DNA of 64,000 nt from Panax quinquefolius (lineage: Eukaryota; Streptophyta; Magnoliopsida; Apiales; Araliaceae), in assembly GCA_020205615.1 (NCBI GenBank), contig CM035166.1, positions 82,265,135-82,329,134 of the forward strand, read 5' to 3'. A model generated the notes under the pieces. The model saw only the letters and a program-made list of their open reading frames with translations. It did no database searches and was not told the DNA's origin. A program made the translations under genes and the position numbers. Below, in pieces: positions 22,700-35,400 of the stretch (its first letter is position 1; each line of letters starts with the position of its first letter).

Positions 22700-24640
22700 A
22701 GGTAGAAATTCTACAATAAAGTCCATATTAATATTTCAAAGATAATGATATGAAAGAATAACATCATTATGAAGAAAATAACATCCCTTACTATCCCTTA
22801 CCTCAAAAGAATAAGATTCATTGAATTTCGAATGTAATGTCAAGGAAACTTTGACCGAATAAAGCAACTCTAAAAGTATCTAAATATTCACAAAATACGC
22901 CGATAATATAGAGAGAAAACTTGTTTCTGTGTGATTTTCAATTCTAACTAAGTACCCTATTTATGGAAAATGCTAGAAGGCCAAAGGAGACTAAAATAAT
23001 AAAATATTATTATTTCTTTCTTTCTTCTCATACACTTCATTTGAAAAGCTAAGCCAGCCATCTTGGAAAAAATGTGCAGCCCACATGTTTTCAAAAAACA
23101 AAAGTGGGTCCCACCTATAATTTTAATAAAAATATTTAATTTCTAAAACTTCAATAATTCATAATAAATAGCCATTTTATCAGAAAAATACGAATTTTAT
23201 GTCCATTCTATAGGAAATTAAATTTTTTACAACTTTGTAAGTTTAAGTTTTTCCAAATTCCAAACGAAAAATGACCGAAATCCACATACGGACGATTTTC
23301 AACACCTCTTAAAATTCATAACAAATCATACGTTAATTTTTAACGGTTCAAAATTTGTGGACTTATATTCAACTTATATATCACAATTATCCAATGGTCG
23401 GATTAAAATTATAACTCACACAATAGAGCTTTAAGAACACTAATTTGATTTTCAGACTATAAGTCCCTCAGACGCTTTCACCTCAAACAAATACTTATTT
23501 AAAAATCCACAAAGAATATTTAGGTGATTCAAATTTCTACGATTAACTTACTTCTGTGGCTTTCTTTTGATATACGGCTCATCTCCTAACCCATTATACA
23601 TAAAAGAGAGTTATGGATTTTACAAAATCAAGTAAAGAAACCGATTTTTTCCGAAAAATCCCATATTTTGTTCTTCTTTAATTTCTAGATTTCTCTCATT
23701 TGATTCATGCATCGTGAATTTTACCGTGAAAATATCACCATTATTATATTATTATACAACCACATTATACATTTATAATGTAAGATAAAATATCAATTTT
23801 CAACAATCGACACTTTTCTAAGAATTCCTTCATTTATATCTACACAAAAATAAATATTTTCATATCCATCATTTATATCCAAATTAAATAAATATTTCCT
23901 TATCATATAAATTAATAATTAATTATTCACAAATAATATTACGTAATTCACAATTATGATAACTAGGTCGCTCCTGTGAAAGAGGGGCTTTCCGATAAGA
24001 TTTATCCTTATCGGTAGCCGCAATTAGGTGACCAAACCCCTTTCCTGTATATAACTTCTTTAGACATCGCCAATAATGCTCTCTCTAATAATATTATTTA
24101 AAAATATGAATTATCGATCCGATAATGGAAAATATTATGCGTTGATAATTATTGAACAACAATAATATAAAATATCAACGTAGCAATTATTGAATCAATA
24201 AAATAAAATATTTAACAAAGAATTACTATAACAATTATCGAAAGTAGTGTCTTCTTACATAAGAATCAATAATTCAAAAATAATGTGTAATACCATGTGT
24301 TACTACGCAACCACGCCAGACATCAGATTTTAACTCACAATGTATTCCAACAAAGGTTAATGGTAACGACACGCCGTTATTTATAAATACTCAAAATACG
24401 TCATTACTTCATCCGATAGTTATTCTCGTTATTAGCCCACAAATGGTCTGTCTATTGTCGCATTTAATATTCCTAACAACAAGAATATTTCACCATCAAA
24501 CGAATATCATGAAGTTAAGTACAATCTAAAAGTGTTATCAATTTTTGAATCGCAAGACGCATTTTCAAACGATAACCTTCTACAACCCGTTGATTCTACT
24601 TAATACCGGAATAGAAACAAAATTCTAATTCGTAGAATTT
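22700..24640 (-). mobile_element. old F3-like LTR, minus strand
   Basis: This is the reverse-complement relative of the LTR starting at 62302. The block CCGATAAGATTTATCCTTAT with GGTAGCCGCAATTAGGTGAC (23991-24033) matches GGTCACCTAATTGCGCGCC...CCTTATTGG at 62791-62830. CACGCCAGACATC (24310) matches GATGTCTGGCGTGG (62603), and ACGCCGTTATTTATAAATA matches the AACGGCGG region at 62558. A minus-strand TATA box candidate is CCATAAATAGG (22970-22980), followed by an AG-rich leader. It is considerably diverged. Its 5' end reaches a stretch (24531-24640) that also occurs at 37286-37396. Confidence 0.65.
24531..24640 (+). repeat. left part of direct repeat flanking CACTA
   Basis: GTTATCAAT...GAATCGCA...TTGATTCTACTTAATACC...TTCGTAGAATTTTG matches 37286-37396. 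In the second copy the sequence runs on without interruption into GGAAAATGAAAAGTC, which here is found only after the CACTA element (36371 onward). This gives the empty site for the CACTA insertion. Confidence 0.75.
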
Positions 24641-24654
24641 TGCTACTAGAAATT

Positions 24655-24735
24655 CAACATATAATGACGGGCTATATGGCGGGGTTGGGCGGAAGCGTCA
24701 TTATAGAATATATAGTGATTTGGCCAATAACCCAC
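24655..24735. repeat. CACTA left subterminal region
   Basis: ATAATGACGGGCTATATGGC, GGTTGGGCGGAAGCGTCATT and ATAGAATATATAGTG resemble the right-end motifs at 36120-36360 in inverted orientation. In CACTA elements such arrays bind the transposase. Confidence 0.55.
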
Positions 24736-24759
24736 AGTTGGTGTAGGGAATTTATTTGG

Positions 24760-26145
24760 GTCAGGTCATTACCGATCTTTAGCTTGGGCGCATACAAATT
24801 CGAAGCTTCTATTTTCCCCCAAATCATTAGCCCCAAACTTTCAATCGATTCATCGTTTTCTAACCTTTTCTCTCCTCTCTCACCATCTCGGGCCGATCGA
24901 ATCTCCTCTCACCATCTCGGCCGATCGAATCGACGCCATGACTAGAGGTGCTTCTTGTAGTATTAGGCACTAGAGGTGCTTCTTGGTGGCGAAGCAGAGG
25001 TTGTTGGGGTTCGTGGCTACTTCGTCATGTAATCAAATTTTAGGGCCCGAAGGTCAGAAATCTATTTCATAGCTAGAGTAATGTTTGTTTTATGTAAGTT
25101 ATGGTTTTCGATTATTTGATACTTTCGTCTTGTTATTGTTTCCATTACGGATTATTAATAATTTATTTTTGATGAGATTAATATGAAGAATACTAATAAG
25201 CTATAGCTCTACACTTTGTTATGTGTCGCTTTTTTTAAGTCCGCTTTTGTTGATTTAGTAGTTCATCTTTTACGCTTTTTTACAAGTCTTGCGTAATACT
25301 TTGTTCATTTTCTTTTTTCTTTTCTCGTTAGATTACTAATAAGTTTTTTTTTTAAAAAACTAATCGGTTCGGGCCCTCGCTTCAGATCTCAAAATGTATA
25401 TAATGAAAATTAGTAAGGTCGAAAGAATCGAGCTTTAAGCATCGATTCTATTCGTGTTTATGTCAATGCATCTTTTCTCTTAGTAATCGGAGAAGTTGGT
25501 ATGACTCAGATTAGTGAATTAGTAAACGGGTAAAGTAATTTACAATGAATTAGTAATAACCTCAGAATAGCTGCTTTTCCTTTCGCTAGGAAGCAAAGCA
25601 TTTATAGCCTCCTGTGTGGGATGAATTTTGTTGGTTACTATTCCCCGATAATTACAACACAATCTAATGAGCCTCGCTTTGGTTGCTTAGTATGGTTTGT
25701 ATAATCGAACGATCCCCACTTACTATGGTTTGTACAACAAAGATTCTCGACGATCTATGGTATTGTTGAATTGTTTATTCTATTGAATTTTATTAATGGG
25801 TAATAATAATCTTGGGAGTTAGTTTGAATATTCCTAAGCATAAATATATACTAGTTAAATTATGTGAATATGGAGTGTGCATCAACCCATGTACCCTTTA
25901 TATATCTTTATAACATGCTAGTTTTTTCCTCTTAAATTTTACTATTTTTCTTTCTTTATTGTTGGGATGTCGCTTATCGAGAAATCATTGTCGACGGGTT
26001 AGGGATGGTGCCTAGTTTTGTCTCTATATCTAGTAGTTGGGGACCTCTAATCCCATACATTATGGCAAGATGTTTTCTTTGTGCTTTTTGATCATATTAT
26101 GAATGTATGCATAAAAAAGGTCGCCAAAAGTTTTCATAGTTAATC

Positions 26146-26187
<42 letters not shown>

Positions 26188-26730
26188 GATTAACTATTTA
26201 TACACATGTATGTATGTATGTATATATGGTGAGAATCTAGTGAAGTAATGAGGAAGAGCAAGTGGATTGTGCACTTCTTTTTTCTCACATTTCGTGTTTC
26301 TTGGGGTACATAACAACTTTGATTTTAGTCGATTCTTAGTCTTCCAAATAAAAGAAGCTAAAGGAAAAGTAGGAGGAACGAGATCCAACGAGATAAGCCA
26401 ACGGCTACGACTCAAACAACATCATACATTAGGCCTTGTAAATTTTAATGGTCTTACTAGCTACGATCACTATAACTCCATATAGAAATAGCAAAGACAA
26501 CAATACTAAGAGGAATTATATTTTTAGATTAACAAGAGATGTTTGGACCACATTCTAAGCATACAACTTCGCTCAATTTTAACCTCCAATGATTTTCCCC
26601 TGCCTATATCCATTCCTTTTTACTTTCATTATCTTTTTCGCCATCAATTTCTCTTTGTCCATACCAAATGCTTTCGATGCTTCTTGTTTGGTACCTAACA
26701 TCGATGGTTGTTCAATTTGAATTAGGGACA
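24760..26730 (+). other. CACTA 5' non-coding region
   Basis: No gene is supported here. A pyrimidine-rich, TCTCACCATCTCGG-repeating segment (24862-24920) could be a leader. The rest is AT-rich intron-like sequence with a TA microsatellite at 26148-26185. The small frames at 24640 and 26194-26485 have no recognisable domain. Confidence 0.5.
26148..26185. repeat. (TA)n microsatellite
   Basis: About 19 TA dinucleotides. Confidence 0.97.
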
Positions 26731-26734
26731 CAAT

Positions 26735-27420
26735 ATCATGGATAAGGGTGGATGGAATTACTAAGATATTCTAAAGAATATCTCTGCAAGGCTAGAAAGA
26801 TTTCTAAATTTTGGTCACGGAAGAATTCCTTGTCCACGTAAGAATCGTGAATGGAAGATACCGATTCGAACAACTATTCGTGAACATTTGATTTGTGATG
26901 GATTTATGTTCGCTACACTTAATTGGTGCATCAAGGCGTATGAGATTGTTAGGGATGTGAGCAATGATGATGTTCACGATTTAACCATCACAAACCAAAG
27001 ATGATCATCGACGCCCGAGATGATAAATGATATATTTAGGGATCACGTGGTGGAATCGCTTGCTGAAGCTACAAATACCAAAAGTAATATGGATGAAGCC
27101 AATCAACCTTTATATCCCGGATGTGAAATGGAGATTGTCCTTTCATTCATCAGATGGCTTTTCAATCATAAAATGTTAAGAAATGGGGTGATGTGTCCTT
27201 TCGATGGTTTGTTCAGAAGTTCAAGTCATCATTTCCAAGATTTGCAAACTTGCTTGATAATTTTTATGAAATGAAGAAAATGGTTGGAAATTTAGGGCTC
27301 ACATAGAAGATCGATGTACGTAGAATGATCAGATGCTCTTTTGGAGTGGGAATGAAAAATTAGAGTCTCAGACAGCTTTTCAAATCATTAAGATGGAAGC
27401 AGATCGAGATGGTCAGTATC
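26735..27420 (+). pseudogene. TNP2-type CACTA transposase, N-terminal remnant
   Basis: This is the amino-terminal part of the En/Spm TNP2/TnpD-like transposase. Motifs in order: MDKGGW (26738), GRIPCPRKN (26819), IREHLICDGFM (26880), then MDEANQPLYPGCE (27089), LSFIRW.FNHKM, FYEMKKMVGNLGL (27264-27300) and NDQMLFWSGNEKLES (27327-27371). The family counterparts are the HLI..GF motif, the NQPLYPGC..F.KLSFL motif, FYE.KKMI..LGL and NDCMLFW. In-frame stops and frame changes (near 26760, 27000, 27150-27260) disable it. The DDE-bearing catalytic core expected further downstream is absent. The strong order of motifs makes the family call firm. Confidence 0.85.
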
Positions 27421-27535
27421 AGAAAGCAGCACAAATAGATACAAATGCTAATAGAGCAAAGTAGTCAGAAGCAATTACATTATTTAGCGTTAATTCCGAG
27501 ATTTTAGAGGCTATTTATGTCTCAGAGAAATCGAA
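27421..27535 (+). pseudogene. CACTA ORF segment left of F3 insertion
   Basis: The frame reads MEADRDGQYQKAAQIDTN, a stop, then SEILEAIYVSEK up to the insertion point. Across the F3 element the frame resumes as VELKKKSAKGDD at 35401. I do not recognise a domain; it is probably part of a CACTA gene. Confidence 0.5.
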
Positions 27536-27834
27536 AAAAAAATTAGGTATACATCACCCATCTTGAGTCGCCAGATACATGGTATGTAATTCAAATACAA
27601 CTTAATAATACAACCGTCGTACAATACGACAAAACATAAATCGTGAGTTTGAATACAAATATTGTCTATCTAGAGAGAGTATACAAACTCAAAAGGAGTC
27701 CTCATTACAATTATTATTATCACACTATTTCACGTAATAGTGAGGACTACTAATGCACCATCTAGACCATCACCGCTCCCCGACTAGTCCCCAAGCCTAT
27801 ACGCTTCTCATTTCCTCAAGAGAACAATGAAAGA

Positions 27835-27862
27835 AAGGGTGAGCTCAACTAGCCCAAGAAGA
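27835..27862 (-). promoter_or_regulatory. conserved LTR stem-loop
   Basis: The sense strand reads TTGGGCTAGTTGAGCTCACC. TGGGC pairs with GCTCA (one G-U) around a 7-nt loop. An identical copy lies at 33135-33160 and the plus-strand copy at 1226-1250. Confidence 0.5.
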
Positions 27863-28639
27863 AATATTATGACTAAGATAATGCGTAATAAATTATCATT
27901 AGCCTTCAACAAATGTTAAACCGATAAAATATAACAAACATCAAGTTTAATCGCAATGAACAAGCAATCCATTAAAAGAGTCAAGTAGAGAATAAAATCT
28001 ACTATCTTTTATGATTTAAAAGGTTTTTCATCACTTTTATCACGAGACTCAAATTTTAATAAATAATCCACATCATCGAATCACCCCGCACTACTGCCAA
28101 GGATATTCTTTAAGATCACGCACCATTAATTATCCACGCACTACGCCAAAGATAATCATGTTTTCATCAACTACCCCGATCATGCCATAAAATAATTCAT
28201 CTTCAGACTACGCCAAAGAGAATCCATAGCCATAATCATACCAAAAATCGCCCATCAATGCACTACGGGCCAACGAGGACTTTTTCCACATCATTTGTAA
28301 CATTACGTATATGATTATAACCAATAATCCCTCGGTCATAATCATACCAAGTCCATCTATGCACTATGTGCCACGTGTATGACTTTCAAAAATAATATAA
28401 ACATGAGGATGATGACAATGATATAAGAATTCAATAAAACAAGTTCAAGAATTAATTTATCCAGAACTAATAACGCCCAAATTGTCAACATGATATCGCT
28501 TTGTAGAGTAAAATTCAAGAATGCTCGTAAGAATATTTCCATGAAAAGATATCGATGAAGCGCAAATATCAAGGATATTCCACTAATTTCATGGAGTATA
28601 TAAGTCAAAACTTTAACCAACCGAGTATAATAAAGAATG

Positions 28640-29090
28640 GAATAACAAAAGAAATCACCATGCATGCAGACTTCAGATAGACAAAGTTATTCCAATGTAA
28701 TAATAATAAACGGAACCAGTCAATGTGTAAATTCGCACCGATGTGATGTTCCAATGTAATAATAAAGAATGGAATAACAACAGTAAATCACCATGCATGC
28801 GAGATTGACATCAGATGACATAGTTATTCCAATGTAATAATAATAAAGACGGAACCAGTCCCCATAAAAACGCATGCATGTGAGATATTCCAATGTAATA
28901 ATAATAATTTAAACTAAGTCCTATGAAACCATGTGATATTCCAATGTAATAAATGTCCGCATGTACGTGATATATGTGATATTCCAAATATAATAATAAA
29001 GAATGGAATAATGTAAGAATTTCACCAAGTATAGGTATCCACAGAGACAAAAGTTATTCCAATGTAATAATAAAGAATGGAATAATGTAA
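28640..29090 (-). repeat. 60-bp hairpin repeats in F3 3' LTR
   Basis: Repeated GATATTCCAATGTAATAATA blocks followed by AAAGA...CCAGTC. The array is the complement of the one at 181-445. Confidence 0.8.
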
Positions 29091-29275
29091 GTTCTCTTCA
29101 TGAATAAGAAAGAAAGAATACCCTTATGAAAGTACAACAAATAATATTCCCTACCTTAAAAGAAGAGTAATCGGATATATAAAGAAAGAAGTAGCAGTAC
29201 ACATTTTCTTTCTCTCTATAGTTTTTCTCTAGAGTTTCAAAGTGAATTCGTAAGAAATAATGAATGAATGAGCTT

Positions 29276-29285
29276 CTATTTATAG
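29276..29285 (-). promoter_or_regulatory. F3 LTR TATA box
   Basis: The complement reads CTATAAATAG, followed about 40-60 nt downstream on the minus strand by an AG-rich leader (CTCTAGAG, GAGAGAAAG). The partner LTR has the slightly decayed ACATAAATAG (34609-34618), and the right-edge copy is intact at 63417-63425. Confidence 0.7.
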
Positions 29286-30085
29286 AAAATGGATCGTGAT
29301 AGTAATTAACTCATGAACTATCCAGATTGATTTATTTTTAACTCGACTATCCATATTTAAAGAAAAATCTTTTAAATAAAATATAATATATTCTATTTAT
29401 AATCTAATAAAACTAATAACTTTATAAAAGATTTTTACTATGCAAACACTATGCAAAACACTATGCATAATACATAATATAATATATTCTAATTATATCT
29501 AATAAAACAAATAACTTTATAAAAGTATTCTGCTTTTATATAAAAGATTTTACTACTATGCAAAATACTACGCATAATAACTATGCAATACTACTATTTA
29601 TAATAAAATATAATATATTCTATTTATAGAATAACTTTATAAAAGTATTCTTTTATATATAAAAGATTTTATTACATTAATAATAATAATAAAACAAAAT
29701 CGAAAGTGACTTATCACATAAAGCATCAATAATCAATACCGTGCTGCTACTACGCAACCACGCCAGACATCGCATTTTTACTTTTACCTAGTAGTTCAAC
29801 AAATAATAACAGAAACTTCCGCCGTTATTTTCATAAAATATTTTTGTCGCTTTCAATCCGACAATAATTCCGCTCATGGGTCCACTAATGATTGTACCGT
29901 CAGCATTTAATATTCCCCGATAAAAAAAATATTCCCCACCAATCTAATATTATATAACAACTGTGATACTTTGCAAAATTTATAAATATTACCCACAACT
30001 ATAACATTATATCAAATCCACACCATAATATTCAAAAAAATATTTCGAGAAAATTAAATCTTTATTCATAAAACTGGGTCTCACA

Positions 30086-30099
30086 ATCTCCCTCCTTAT
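30086..30099 (-). other. F3 polypurine tract
   Basis: The complement reads CATAAGGAGGGAGAT, directly before LTR start TGTGAGACCC. Confidence 0.8.
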
Positions 30100-30169
30100 G
30101 AAATTTCGCCTCAAAATTTACGACGCACTCGGTATGTCAAGACAGTGAGGATACCTCGACTTCATTTCA

Positions 30170-30800
30170 AATTCTAACCTCGAGGTATAACCTTTGAGTG
30201 TTGAATACGATTCTTCTTATCCAAGATTTTAACACGTATCTCCTCAAACGTTAAATCATCCGCTATCTCGTCCGGTTCTAAATTAATAATGTGGTTCGGG
30301 TCATCCACATATTTACGTAACATCGATACGTTAAAAACGTTATGAACACGCGACATACTTGGCGCAGTAAAACGAGTCTATAAGCCACAATTCCTACTCG
30401 ATCGAGGATTTTAAATGGGCCAATTAAATCGAGGGTTGAGATTTTCTCTTCGTCGATTCTTCGCTTCTAGAATAACGCCTCTTCGAACCTTCTTCTTCAC
30501 ATTCATCGCCTCCAGTATGTAGCTTCGAGCGGCTTTTAACTTTATCGATTAAAGTCGATTCTAATCAGATATTCGTTATCTTCACGGGTTCAGATATTCA
30601 TTTGTAACACTTAATGGGTCTTCGCATAACAACGATCTTCTACTCAACGCTTACTCAACGCTACCACGCTCATTTTTCTTTCCCACGATGATATTGAATG
30701 GTACGATCGTAATCTTCAACATACTCGAGCCAACGCCTTGGCGCATGTTACGCTCATTTTAGTTGTCAAGAAATATTTCGAGGGTTTAAGAAATGGGTTT
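30170..30800 (-). pseudogene. F3 integrase C-terminus and chromodomain remnant
   Basis: This is the C-terminal part of a chromovirus integrase, which inserts the cDNA. The last part corresponds to the chromodomain that targets integration to chromatin marks. The minus strand reads, with frame changes, IGPFKILDRVGIVAYRLVLL (30430-30370), then an open 60-codon stretch VHNVFNVSMLRKYVDDPNH, INLEPDEIADDLTFEEIRVK and ILDKKNRIQHSKVIPRG (30356-30174). Family counterparts are IGPFEI..VG.VAYRL.LP, VHNVFHVSMLRKY and the EEILDR...R.K..PLVKV chromodomain start. A possible earlier integrase piece (ALEYVEDYDRTIQYHRGK) is at 30710-30660. The zinc-binding and DDE core are missing. Confidence 0.83.
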
Positions 30801-30930
30801 TCAGATCGGGTCAATACAAAATTTGATTTCACGCCTAGGGTAGGCTAAGAAGTCTTCAAGAATACGCCAGAAATTTATTAACAATAGAAATATCATTCAA
30901 AATCGCGACTCTCATCCAAGACTTGATAGT
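30780..30930 (-). pseudogene. F3 reverse transcriptase, N-terminal scrap
   Basis: The minus strand gives VFLEDFLAYPRREIKFCID, matching the V.PE.LPGLPP.REIEF.IDL region that opens the reverse transcriptase of Ty3/gypsy elements. Everything from here to the integrase is deleted, including the palm catalytic motif. Confidence 0.65.
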
Positions 30931-31149
30931 ACGTCACATTGATACCTATCAACTTGCCATCGCTATTCATTTACATCGCCTATGTAAAGTCCGCTTTGCA
31001 GGCATTCCACACAAGAAAGTCAACAACAAAAGGATCTAGGCTCTTTTACTTATGGCTCGATATGACAATGATCGATTTTAGTGGTTTGGTTACTTGAATT
31101 CGCATAACAAAGTTGGTTAGAATATGAAAGCTAACAACCTTAATAAAAA

Positions 31150-31440
31150 AGCATGATGAGTAGTTAACCAATCGATTCCTAAAATCACATCAAAGGCAAG
31201 TATTTTCAAAGAGATAAGATCGACAAGTAACGTGAAAGTGTTGATTTGAACAAGATTTATAAATAGTGGAGGTAACGAAGGTTTCTCCCAACCGAAGTTT
31301 AAACAGATATATCAAAGTCTAACTTCTCCTGAGTTAACTTCAAACATTGAACACAACTAGGTGAAATAAAAAGAGTGAGTAGAACCCAGATTCAACACTC
31401 AGATAGACTTCGCAAGAGTTTATGACTAACATACCCGTGA
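31150..31440 (-). pseudogene. F3 retropepsin remnant
   Basis: The aspartic protease region reads CEVYLSVESGFYSLFLF (31410-31360), then DLISLKILAFDVILGIDWLT (31222-31163). The second motif is the conserved FDVILG.DWL of chromoviral proteases. The active site, normally D-S-G-A, reads E-S-G-F, so the enzyme would be inactive even without the frameshifts. Confidence 0.75.
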
Positions 31441-31559
31441 TAATTTTATTCAAAGTTCCTCGTCACAAAAAAAAAAAAAAACGCTCTCTTAAACTACGGC
31501 TTTTGGCTTGTTCGGGACATCCTTTGGCATCACTATCCCAAATTGGACTCGACTTCACC

Positions 31560-32440
31560 ATACGACAAAATCGAGCTAGGTGACCTTCTTCCGCAATTAA
31601 AACACGCTTTTGATTGTCACAGCATGCTTTGACTCGATGTGTCCTCCCGTCTCCAGATTTGAAAACATACGACCGGTGGTCGTTCTTCTTCCTTTGAAAC
31701 GGGTGCCGGTGCCGACGCCTTTACATCATTGTTGAACCTTCTTCTTGAAATGTCCATTCTTATTGTTTTGGCCATGATTACCACCAAAGTGGTTACCATT
31801 TCATCGCATGTTGATTCCTCCATGCTTATTATCACCGCTTTGATGATCGTTATCACCCCAGATTATCATTTTGTTTTTACCGCTTCTTTTGGTTTGGTTG
31901 ACTCATTATCGCGCTTCCAATAATCGAGCCCTATTAACAACATCCAATACAAACACGCTTTATGAGAGATAAGATATCGACGATCTCGTGTTTCAAACCT
32001 CTTAAAACATTCGCTATTCTCTCCTCATTATCAACCAAATGGGACGCAAATCGACAACTCGGCAAACTTGGCTTCAGATCGCGATACTGGCCATGTTGTT
32101 TTGCTCCAACTTGATAAATTCCACCTCCTTCATGTGATTTAATGCTTTCGGAAAGTACTTATCATTGAACAGCTTCTCGAACTTCTCCCAAGACATCTTC
32201 GAAAAGGCCAGTCGGGTACGCTTTTATAGATTCCCACCAGTTGATCCGCCTCTTCACGCAACATAAAGGTGGCAAAGGAACCTTTGCCTCTGAGCATCCC
32301 AAGACATCAAATATCTTGGTGATCTCGCTTTAACCACGCCTCCGCCTTTAAGTGGTTCTCGCTTTCAAAAAAAACTCCGTGGTCCCAGCCTCGAATTGCT
32401 TAATGTGTGACAAACCGGGTCGCCATTGTTTCTCCCGCAT
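31560..32440 (-). pseudogene. F3 Gag remnant with zinc knuckle
   Basis: This is the Gag capsid and nucleocapsid of the F3 element. Minus-strand words in order: WEKFEKLFNDKYFPKALNHM and KEVEFIKLEQ (32200-32105), then RPIWLIMRRE-type decayed capsid C-terminus, VFVLDVVNRAR (31960-31925), a basic spacer, and the zinc knuckle CFNCG+EEGHLARFC (about 31602-31560). In the knuckle a single missing base separates CFNCG from EEGHLARFC. The capsid words match the SWEEF...F...YFP....KE.EF..L.QG module of Retrotrans_gag. Numerous frameshifts are present. Confidence 0.82.
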
Positions 32441-32812
32441 TATGAATGAGAGCCGCCTTTCACCGATGTTGCATGAATTCTAAAAAGCTCTTAAACGCAC
32501 ATCGCTCATCAATCGATCGTTGTTGTTGTTTACAGGAGGATTATCGCCATCCTCATCTGCACATTGTCTCCGATTATCGATCTGTGGAGACTCAACGGCC
32601 TCTCGTGCTCCATTGCTTATTCTCAACATTTTTTGATGCCATTTTCAACATCGCCACAAAACAAGGGTTAATTAACATATCACATATTATCTCTATATAC
32701 TCGACCGACCAATTAAATACCAAATAAACTTAGGTAGGTCATACTAGCTAAGGAATTTCCTGCCTCCCTCCTAGTTCTATTCTCACATCCTAGCTGTGGA
32801 TCATATCCCTAA

Positions 32813-32827
32813 GCTTTGATACCAACC
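32813..32827 (-). other. F3 primer-binding site (initiator-Met tRNA)
   Basis: The complement reads GGTTGGTATCAAAGC, adjoining the LTR end GGGGGCGTCAC. It matches TGGTATCAGAGC, the complement of the plant initiator-Met tRNA 3' end, with one mismatch. The F2 element has an identical 15-mer at 49631-49645. Confidence 0.85.
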
Positions 32828-35400
32828 GTGACGCCCCCAAAATTAGGTATACATCACCCATCTCGAGTCGCCAGATATACATGGTATGTAATTCAAATAC
32901 AACTTAATAATACAACCTGTCGGGTATAATACGACAAAACATAAATCGTGAGTTTGAATACAAATATTGTCTACTAGAGAATATACAAACTCAAAAGGAG
33001 TCCTCATTACATTTATTATCACACTATTTCACGTAATAGTGAGGACTACTAATGCACCATCTAGACCATCACTCTGCTCCCCGACTAGTCCCGCCTATAT
33101 TCTCATTTCATTTCAAGAGAACAAAGGAAAGAAAGGGTGAGCTCAACTAGCCCAAGAAGAAATATTATGACTAAGATAATGCGTAATAAATTATCATTAG
33201 CCTTCAACAATGTTAAACCGATAAAATATAACAAACATCAAGTTTAATCGCAATGAACAAGCAATCCATTAAAAGAGTCAAGTAGAGAATAAAATCTACT
33301 ATCTTTTATGATTTAAAAGGTTTTTCATCACTTTTATCATTGAGACTCAAATTTTAATAAATAATCCACATCATCGAATCACCCCGCACTACTACTGCCA
33401 AGGATATTCTTTAAGATCACGCACCAAATTAATTATCCATGCACTACGGCCAAAAGATAATCATGTTTTCATCAATATTCCCGATCATGCCATAAAACAA
33501 TTCATCTTTGCACCTCTACCAAAGAGAATCCATAGCCATAATCATACCAAAATGTCCATCAATGCACTACGGGCCAACGAGGACTTTTTCCACATCATTT
33601 GTAATATTACTGGCCATGATTATACCAATAATCCTCGGTCATAATCATACCAAGTCCATCTATGCACCATAACGTGCCATGTATGACTTTCAACATAATA
33701 TAAACATGAGGATGATGACAATGATATAAGAATTCAATAAAACAAGTTCAAGAATTAATTTATCCAGAACCAATAACGCCCAAATTGTCAACACGATATC
33801 GCTTTCAGAGAGTAAAATTCAAGAATGCTCGTAAGAATATTTCCATGAAAAGATATATCGATGAAGCGCAAATATCAAGGATATTCCACTAATTTCATGG
33901 AGTATGTAAGTCAAAACTTTAACCAACCGAGTATAATAAAGAATGGAATAACAAAAGAAATCACCACGCATGCGTATTTCAGACATGTATACAAAGTTAT
34001 TCCAATGTAATAATAAATAACTAAACCAGTCAGCGTAAAATCGCACCGATGTGATGTTCCAATGTAATAATAAAGAATGGAATAACAACAGAAATCACCA
34101 TGCATACGAGATTGCAGATATGTAAAGTTATTCCAATGTAATAATAATAAAGACGGAACTCAAAGTCCCACAGAAAACGCATGCATGTGATATTCCAATG
34201 TAATAATAATAAAGATTTAACCAGTCCCACAGAAATATGCATGATATTCCAATGTAATAATAAAGAATGGAATATGTAAAGATTTCACCATATTCCAATG
34301 TGATATTCCAACATAATAATAAAGAATGGAATAATGTAAGAATTTCACCAAGTATAGGTAGTATTCACAGATACAAAAGTTATTCCAAATGTAATAATAA
34401 AGAATGGAATAATGTAAGTTTCTTCATGAATAAGAAAGAAAGAATACCCCTTACGAAAGTACAACAAATAATATTCCCTACCTTAAGAAGAAGAGTATCG
34501 ATATATAAAAGTAGTGAAGTAGCAAAGTAACACTTTTCTTCTTTCTCTCTATAGTTTTCTCTCTAGAGTTTCAAAGTGAATTGTAAGAAATAATGAATGA
34601 ATGAGCTTCTATTTATGTAAAAATGGATCCAGATAGTAACTAACTCATGAACTATCCCGTATTGATTTACTTTAACTGACTATCCATATTTAAAGCAAAA
34701 TCTTTTAAATAAAATATAATATATTCTATTTATAATCTAATAAAACTAATAACTTTATAAAAGATTTTACTATGCAAACACTATGCAGTAACTATGCAAA
34801 CACTATGCATAATAAAATATAATATATTCTAATTTATATATCTAATAAAACAAATAACTTTATAAAAGTATTCTGCTTTTATATAAAAAGATTTTACTTA
34901 CTTTAATAAAATACTAATACTATGCATAATAAAATATACTTATATATTCTATTTATGTAATAACTTTATAAAAGTATTCTGCTTTTATATACATTAATAA
35001 TAATAATAAAAACAAAACCGAGTGACTTATCACGTAAGCATCAATAATCAATACCGTGTGCTACTATGCAACCACGCCAGACATCGCATTTTTTACTACC
35101 GAGTAGTTTCAACAAGATTAACGTGAAACTTCCGCCGTTATTTTCATAAAAATATTTTGTCGCTTTTCAATCCGATAATAATTTCGCAGGGTCCACCAAT
35201 GATTGTACCGTTTTGTACTAATATTCCCCGACAAAAAGAATATTCCCCACCAATCTAATATTATATAACAACTTCAGATGCATTTTGCAAAATTTATAAA
35301 TACTACCCACAACTATAACATTATATCAAATCCACACCATAATATTAAAAAAAATATTTCGAGAAAATTAAATCTTTATTCATAAAACTGGGTCTCATCA
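32828..35400 (-). mobile_element. F3 5' LTR
   Basis: The minus strand runs from TGAGACCCAGTTTTATG to TTTTGGGGGCGTCAC at the primer-binding site. It contains the same hairpin repeats (33960-34420) and stem-loop box (33135-33160) as its partner. Right of it the interrupted CACTA frame resumes. Confidence 0.85.
33960..34420 (-). repeat. 60-bp hairpin repeats in F3 5' LTR
   Basis: Six or more blocks of GTTATTCCAATGTAATAATA or GATATTCCAATGTAATAATA with intervening AAAGA...CCAGTC and GCATG words. Confidence 0.8.

Larger units (their letters stand above)
27536..30085 (-). mobile_element. F3 3' LTR
   Basis: On the minus strand it starts TGTGAGACCCAGTTTTATG next to the polypurine tract and ends at ATACCTAATTTT near 27536. 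It contains a TATA box (29276-29285), the 60-bp hairpin repeats (about 28640-29080) and the stem-loop box (27835-27862). Confidence 0.85.
27536..35400 (-). mobile_element. F3 chromovirus (Ty3/gypsy), two LTRs, defective
   Basis: A complete LTR-internal-LTR unit on the minus strand. The 5' LTR is 35400-32828, the primer-binding site 32827-32813, the gag-pol remnant 32440-30170, the polypurine tract 30099-30086 and the 3' LTR 30085-27536. Target duplication is tentatively AAGTC (35401-35405) against AAATC at the left. The left terminus has lost the expected GTGACGCCCCC, reading instead an A-run. The internal part is only 2.7 kb; most of reverse transcriptase and all of RNase H are deleted. The LTRs are highly similar over their length, but single-base and short indel differences are frequent. 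Confidence 0.85.
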